Below are positions 60,498-64,000 of a stretch of DNA of 64,000 nucleotides, in pieces; within the stretch, counting starts at the first letter, position 1, and each line of letters begins with the position of its first letter. The position numbers and the translations under genes were made by a program. The notes under the pieces are model-generated. The model made no database searches and was not told the DNA's origin. It saw only the letters and a list, made by a program, of their open reading frames with translations. This DNA is from CAIKXD01 sp035439485. GTDB lineage: Bacteria; Bacteroidota; Bacteroidia; UBA4408. The stretch lies in the NCBI GenBank assembly GCA_035439485.1, contig DAORKI010000004.1:1-64000 (forward strand), in the 5' to 3' direction.

Positions 60498-62091
60498 CAT
60501 AATTATTTTTAGTTTGATGCTCAAAGGCTTCTCTATCATAGCGCAAACCTCTCCATTTGAAATTTATCTTGAGTCACAATCAATCATTGGTGTAAATGGT
60601 GTGCAATCTTATGCCTTTGCCCAACATAATGGAAAATGGCTTATTATTGGTGGTAGAATTGATGGGTTACATCGTAGACAACCTTTTACTTCTTTTGACA
60701 TTCCTGGACACAATACAAATTTAATGGTGATTGATCCAATAAGTAATCAAAGTTGGAGCGCACCATTAGGTAGCCTTTCGACCGAATTACAAAATCAATT
60801 AAGCTCTACAAATATGGAATTTTACCAGCAAGATAGTGTGTTATATATTATTGGTGGTTATGGCTATAATAGTTTAACGACAACAAGAATTACCTACCCA
60901 AATTTAACTGTAGTGAATGTTCCAAATGTTATTAACGCGATAATAAATGGGACAGCTTTTAATAATTTTTTTCGTCAAATTACCGATAACAATTTTGCTA
61001 TTACAGGAGGGCGTTTACATAAAATTTATGATACCTTTTATTTGGTAGGCGGGCATAAATTTGACGGCAATTATAATCCAATGGGTAATCCAACATACAC
61101 ACAAAGTTATAGCAATCAAATTAGAAAATTCAAAATTATTGATGACGGTATAAACATTACTACTAATCACTTACCATACATTACCGATAATGCGAACCTG
61201 CATAGACGGGATTACAATATGAGCGCTCAAATTTTTCCCAATGGTCAAGAAGGATTAACAGCTTTTTCGGGTGTATTCCAAGCCGCAGCTGATATTCCAT
61301 TTTTAAACTGTGTAAACATTGATAGTGCTGGATATACTGTAAACAATTCTTTCGCTCAATATTACAATCACTATCATTGCGCTTACATGCCTATATATAG
61401 TGCACAATCTAACGAAATGCACACAGTATTTTTTGGTGGTATCGCGCAATATTTTGATAGCTTAGGAACTTTAGTTCAAGACAATAACGTTCCATTTGTA
61501 AAAACAATTGCTAGGGTGACTCGTGATCAAAATGGTATAATGTCAGAATATAAATTGCCCACAGAAATGCCTGGCTATTTTGGCGCTGGTGCAGAGTTTA
61601 TAAGGAATAAAAACATGCCTGCATACAATAATGAAGTTCTCCAGCTTGATAATTTACCCAATGACACCAATTTAGTTGGATACATTTTTGGTGGAATAAA
61701 CAGTAGCGCTGCCAACATATTTTTTATTAATACAGGAGCCGAAAGCAATGCAGCTAGTATAATTTATAAAGTGTATCTTGTAAAAAATACCTCTGTTGGA
61801 AATGATATATTAAATGCACAAAGTAAAGGCAGCTTACATATGCAAGTTTATCCTAATCCAAATCAGGGTAACTTAATGCTCAAATTTAATTTAAACCAAA
61901 AAGAAAAAGTTAAACTAACTATTTCTGACCTTAATGGGAAGCTTGTTATGGAAGAAAAAATTGCACAAGTTAACATTGGTGAAAATTTATTAATCAGAAA
62001 AATAGAAGCATTACAAGATGGAGCTGTTTATCTAATTACTCTTCAAACTTCAAAAGAAAAGTCAACACAAAAAATAATCATTAATAAATAA
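60481..62091 (+). CDS. Secreted kelch-type protein with T9SS type A sorting domain
   Basis: Exported protein of 536 residues with a signal peptide (KKINIIIFSLMLKGFSIIAQ; ATG 60481 or 60484). The body has kelch-like blades with diglycine hits: WLIIGGRIDG, LYIIGGYGYNS, NFAITGGRLHKIYDTFYLVGGHKFDG, HTVFFGGIAQYFDS and GYIFGGINSS. The last 80 residues form a T9SS type A sorting domain (VYPNPNQGNLMLKF... to KIIINK). It is unusual to see a surface or secreted protein between DUF6132 and rhodanese genes; the short spacing (17-base overlap, then 4 bases) says it belongs to the operon. Confidence 0.85.
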   Translation: MMKKINIIIFSLMLKGFSIIAQTSPFEIYLESQSIIGVNGVQSYAFAQHNGKWLIIGGRIDGLHRRQPFTSFDIPGHNTNLMVIDPISNQSWSAPLGSLSTELQNQLSSTNMEFYQQDSVLYIIGGYGYNSLTTTRITYPNLTVVNVPNVINAIINGTAFNNFFRQITDNNFAITGGRLHKIYDTFYLVGGHKFDGNYNPMGNPTYTQSYSNQIRKFKIIDDGINITTNHLPYITDNANLHRRDYNMSAQIFPNGQEGLTAFSGVFQAAADIPFLNCVNIDSAGYTVNNSFAQYYNHYHCAYMPIYSAQSNEMHTVFFGGIAQYFDSLGTLVQDNNVPFVKTIARVTRDQNGIMSEYKLPTEMPGYFGAGAEFIRNKNMPAYNNEVLQLDNLPNDTNLVGYIFGGINSSAANIFFINTGAESNAASIIYKVYLVKNTSVGNDILNAQSKGSLHMQVYPNPNQGNLMLKFNLNQKEKVKLTISDLNGKLVMEEKIAQVNIGENLLIRKIEALQDGAVYLITLQTSKEKSTQKIIINK

Positions 62092-62095
62092 TAAA

Positions 62096-62377
62096 ATGAA
62101 TATCCAAGAATTAGTTCAGAACAAAAAGGGAACCATTATTGATGTACGTACCGACTACGAATTTGCAGAAGCACATGCCCATGGTGCAATCAATATTCCT
62201 GTATATGATTTTGCTGATAGTATCGAAGAAATTAAACAAATGAAACAACCTATAATATTATGTTGTGCTTCAGGAGGAAGAAGTAATCAAGCTTTTAGGT
62301 TTTTATCGCAACTTGGCGTAAGCTGTGTTGATGCTGGTCCTTGGCAAAATGTATATCAATATCAAAACGAAAATTAA
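62096..62377 (+). CDS. Rhodanese-like sulfurtransferase (single domain, first copy)
   Basis: Cytoplasmic single-domain rhodanese, 93 residues. TIIDVRTDYEFAEAHAHGAINIPV is the N-terminal part. The active-site loop is CCASGGRS near residue 61, in which the second Cys begins the CxxGxR pattern. It carries persulfide sulfur between thiols. No signal peptide is present. It lies 4 bases after the kelch gene and 51 bases before a second rhodanese that is similar but not identical. Confidence 0.92.
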   Translation: MNIQELVQNKKGTIIDVRTDYEFAEAHAHGAINIPVYDFADSIEEIKQMKQPIILCCASGGRSNQAFRFLSQLGVSCVDAGPWQNVYQYQNEN

Positions 62378-62428
62378 ATAAGTAATAAGCTATAAATGAG
62401 AATTGTTTTTTAATAATTAAAATTACAT

Positions 62429-62749
62429 ATGATGATAAATACAATAAAGAAACTATTTGGAATTGGGCCTGCTGCGAACTATGTTGATTTAGTTAAGGAA
62501 GGTGCTATAATATTAGATGTTAGAAGTAAAGGTGAGTATGCCAGTGGACATATCAAAGGTTCAGTAAATATTTCAGTAGATCAGCTAAATAACAACCTGG
62601 ATAAACTAAAAGATAAGAACAAAGTAATTATTACATGCTGTGCATCAGGTATGAGAAGTGCATCTGCCAAGGCAATATTAAGGGCTAAAGGTTACACCAA
62701 AGTATATAATGGTGGTAGTTGGTACAGTTTACAAAACAAAATAAACTAA
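62429..62749 (+). CDS. Rhodanese-like sulfurtransferase (single domain, second copy)
   Basis: Single-domain rhodanese of 106 residues with a short basic N-terminal extension (MMINTIKKLFGIGPAANYVDL). It then has ILDVRSKGEYASGHIKGSVNISV and the active-site loop CCASGMRS near residue 71, again with a Cys pair. The extension and loop differ from the first copy, so this is an old duplication or a separate recruitment, not a recent tandem copy. It lies one base from the next gene. Confidence 0.92.
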   Translation: MMINTIKKLFGIGPAANYVDLVKEGAIILDVRSKGEYASGHIKGSVNISVDQLNNNLDKLKDKNKVIITCCASGMRSASAKAILRAKGYTKVYNGGSWYSLQNKIN

Positions 62750-62750
62750 T

Positions 62751-62993
62751 ATGTTTAAAGAAATATTATTTAGTGGTTGGCATTTCATGCGTTTTTTACG
62801 CCTTGGAATCGGTATTTTTATTGCTATTCAAGCCATTCAATTTCGTGATGCCTTATCAGGAATAATAGCTGCATTGTTTTTATTCCAAGCATTTACTAAT
62901 ACGGGTTGTTGTGGTGTAAATGGCTGTGTAACTAATCCTAATGATGTGGTAAAAAAAAAGACACAAGAAGTTGAATTTGAAGAAATAAAATAA
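62751..62993 (+). CDS. Small cysteine-rich membrane protein
   Basis: Protein of 80 residues, family not named by me. Two hydrophobic stretches (LRLGIGIFIAIQAIQF; DALSGIIAALFLFQAFTN) are followed by TGCCGVNGC and a charged tail (KKKTQEVEFEEIK). The Cys triplet after the second span resembles YgaP/DUF2892-type membrane partners of rhodaneses. It is one base from genes on both sides, so it is firmly in the operon. Confidence 0.75.
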   Translation: MFKEILFSGWHFMRFLRLGIGIFIAIQAIQFRDALSGIIAALFLFQAFTNTGCCGVNGCVTNPNDVVKKKTQEVEFEEIK

Positions 62994-62994
62994 A

Positions 62995-63535
62995 ATGGAC
63001 TCACATTATTATAACGTTAATCTTAAATGGTTAAATAATCGAACAGGAGAAATTAGTTCGCCCGAACTGCAAGATGTATTGCAAGTTGCAACACCACCAC
63101 AGTTTGCCAAAGGAATTGAGCATATTTGGTCGCCCGAACATTTATTCACTGCAGCTGTGAACTCGTGTTTTATGACTACATTTTTATCCATTGCTGAAAA
63201 TTCGAAATTGACATTTTCCAACTTCACTTGTGAAGCAAAAGGAATATTAGAACAAGTTGAAGGTAAGTATATGATGACCAAAGTAGACCTATTCCCTGAA
63301 CTTACCTTGTTGTCTGGTTTATACCGATATGATATTTGTAATAGACCAAATAAATTTGGTCTAACAAATGATCATCGGCATTTACCTCAGTTTGAAAGGG
63401 TCTAAAGACCATTTCACTTTCGTATAAGATGAAGAAAAAGCCATTCGAATTTTGCAAAAGTCAAAAGAAGCCTGCTTAATTTCGAATTCAATTAAATCGA
63501 ACGTAAGTATAAACCCAAAAGTTTTAATTGCTTAA
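62995..63535 (+). pseudogene. OsmC-family peroxidase gene interrupted by a 109-nt segment
   Basis: OsmC/Ohr-type thiol peroxidase, organic hydroperoxide or persulfide detoxification. The first 108 codons (62995-63318) are normal and contain the first active-site Cys in NSCFMTTFLSIAENSK. The frame then runs into foreign codons and stops at 63405. The true C-terminus resumes at 63428: DEEKAIRILQKSKEACLISN then SIKS and so on, with the second active-site Cys, ending in TAA 63533-63535. Deleting 63319-63427 gives one frame of 143 codons, the family's usual length. As read, the product lacks the second Cys and should be inactive unless the segment is removed or bypassed. A cause in assembly or sequencing is possible but unlikely given the clean join. 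Confidence 0.85.
63319..63427 (+). other. 109-nt palindromic intervening segment inside osmC
   Basis: The segment starts TTATAC and ends GTATAA (6-bp terminal inverted repeat). Inside lies a long imperfect hairpin at 63324-63378: CCGAT/GAT/ATTTGT/TAGACCAAAT pair with ATTTGGTCTA/ACAAAT/ATC/ATCGG, with 2- and 1-base bulges and an AA loop. A second hairpin at 63394-63415 (GAAAGGGTCT with AGACCATTTC, one mismatch, AA loop) follows. Both hairpins share an AGACC/GGTCT core. There is no long reading frame and no clear target-site duplication. It resembles a miniature inverted-repeat element or a REP/REPIN-like unit, but matches none that I know. Confidence 0.75.
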
Positions 63536-63580
63536 ACATACTTTTTGCAGTTCGCAATTGGCATTGAATGTGGTGAGATT

Positions 63581-64000
63581 TTAAAAATAAAAAGGGTAAA
63601 ATCGTTTCGAGTTAAATTCATAACAAGGCAAAGGTACCTTCAAAAAACCTATAGTTTTAAAAATACTCTCTAATGTTTTGTTTTTGGTTTTAATGCGCCA
63701 TAAATTAATATCAAGTGCTGCATAAAATTCTCTTTCTCGTTTTACGCTGCTGAAATCATAGTGCGCTCCATTACTTTCCCAAATATTATCAAATCCACCA
63801 TACATACCTTTAGCCCCATACCCAAAGGCAATAGCTAACCAAGGTGGAAATTTATTACCAAGAGGCAAAATATCTGCAATAGCAGCAGACAACCAATAAG
63901 TTTGACCATTATAATCTTTCATAAATCTTTGTGCAAAACCATTTCCAAGCACATTTGGACGTGCTTGGGCATAAGGTGATGCTTGTGAACTAAATTTAAG
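63581..64000 (-). CDS. DUF2279 family protein (5' part beyond the window)
   Basis: The visible C-terminal 139 residues match the DUF2279 pattern: GQTYWLSAAIADILP, FPPWLAIAFGYGAKGMYGG, REREFYAALDINLWRIKTKNKTLE, and KVPLPCYEFN to the end (FYPFYF). The frame is open to the window edge, so the start is not seen; a GTG at 63952 is internal. Members are predicted exported proteins of unknown function in Bacteroidota. It converges with the osmC locus. Confidence 0.8.
   Translation of the reverse strand, partial: LKFSSQASPYAQARPNVLGNGFAQRFMKDYNGQTYWLSAAIADILPLGNKFPPWLAIAFGYGAKGMYGGFDNIWESNGAHYDFSSVKREREFYAALDINLWRIKTKNKTLESIFKTIGFLKVPLPCYEFNSKRFYPFYF

Noticed and set aside
63319..63427. Hammerhead-type ribozyme in the osmC segment
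   Set aside because: On the minus strand GAAA and CCGATGA occur, but the invariant CUGAUGA is not matched and the strand order of the stems is wrong for any hammerhead type.
63316..63430. Translational bypass over the 109-nt segment (T4 gene 60 style)
   Set aside because: Bypass needs matching take-off and landing codons. The codon before the gap is GGT, but the codon directly before the resumed frame is TAA (63425-63427), so no matching landing site exists.

Overview
The window is AT-rich chromosomal DNA from a member of the Bacteroidota, probably a Chitinophagales/Sphingobacteriales-like or related environmental lineage. The evidence is protein content: type IX secretion (T9SS) C-terminal sorting domains, PorP/SprF-family proteins, a gliding-motility-associated CHU_C domain, a PorE-like OmpA protein, DUF6089 and DUF2279. 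Promoters also fit, with the phylum's -7 element TAnnTTTG instead of TATAAT. No rRNA, tRNA, CRISPR array or recognisable transposase was seen, and no stretch over 300 bases lacks a gene.

Layout. 141-5739 (-) is the rod-shape operon mreB-mreC-mreD-mrdA-rodA. 5913-10046 (-) holds ligA and a large DUF349 protein. 10177-16558 (+) holds a T9SS-sorted propeller, a dicarboxylate symporter, a DUF6089 outer-membrane protein, tatA, a ComEC-type channel and a Rieske protein. 16555-21171 (-) has a LOG-family protein, uvrA and a lytic transglycosylase. 21204-29241 (-) is a partial Wza/Wzc-type exopolysaccharide cluster. A PorE-like T9SS/peptidoglycan anchor (29301-31616) follows, then DUF4199, a lipoprotein, cyclophilin, lolA, ftsK, mtgA and aroC. 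38808-42804 (+) is sucA-sucB of the TCA cycle, then a SpoU methyltransferase. 43717-50078 (-) carries a TPR-SpoIIE phosphatase, a PorP/SprF-TSP3-OmpA fusion, a small exported protein and a tandem universal stress protein. 50161-56311 (+) carries uridine phosphorylase, a SirB1-like protein, a WbpM-type sugar dehydratase and a CHU_C/PorP-SprF secretion pair. 56435-63535 (+) is an accessory region: an unrecognised 687-residue protein, a membrane protein, a Crp/Fnr regulator, and a thiol/sulfur-type set (DUF2892, DUF6132, a T9SS kelch protein, two rhodaneses, a Cys-rich membrane protein, OsmC).

The most unusual signals are in the last 8 kb. (1) The osmC gene is split by a 109-nt segment (63319-63427). 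It begins TTATAC, ends GTATAA, and is full of nested palindromes. Removing exactly this segment restores a complete 143-codon OsmC frame, yet no known mobile element fits it. (2) Two promoters just downstream of the Crp/Fnr gene share the box TGTAACAAA(T/A)GTAAC, each exactly 22 nt before the -7 element, which suggests class-II activation of the sulfur genes by the neighbouring regulator. (3) Several genes have their start codon only 3-5 nt after a TAnnTTTG element, which implies leaderless transcripts. One of them (56435) appears to begin with ATA.

All assignments are from reading sequence and motifs; no database search was run.
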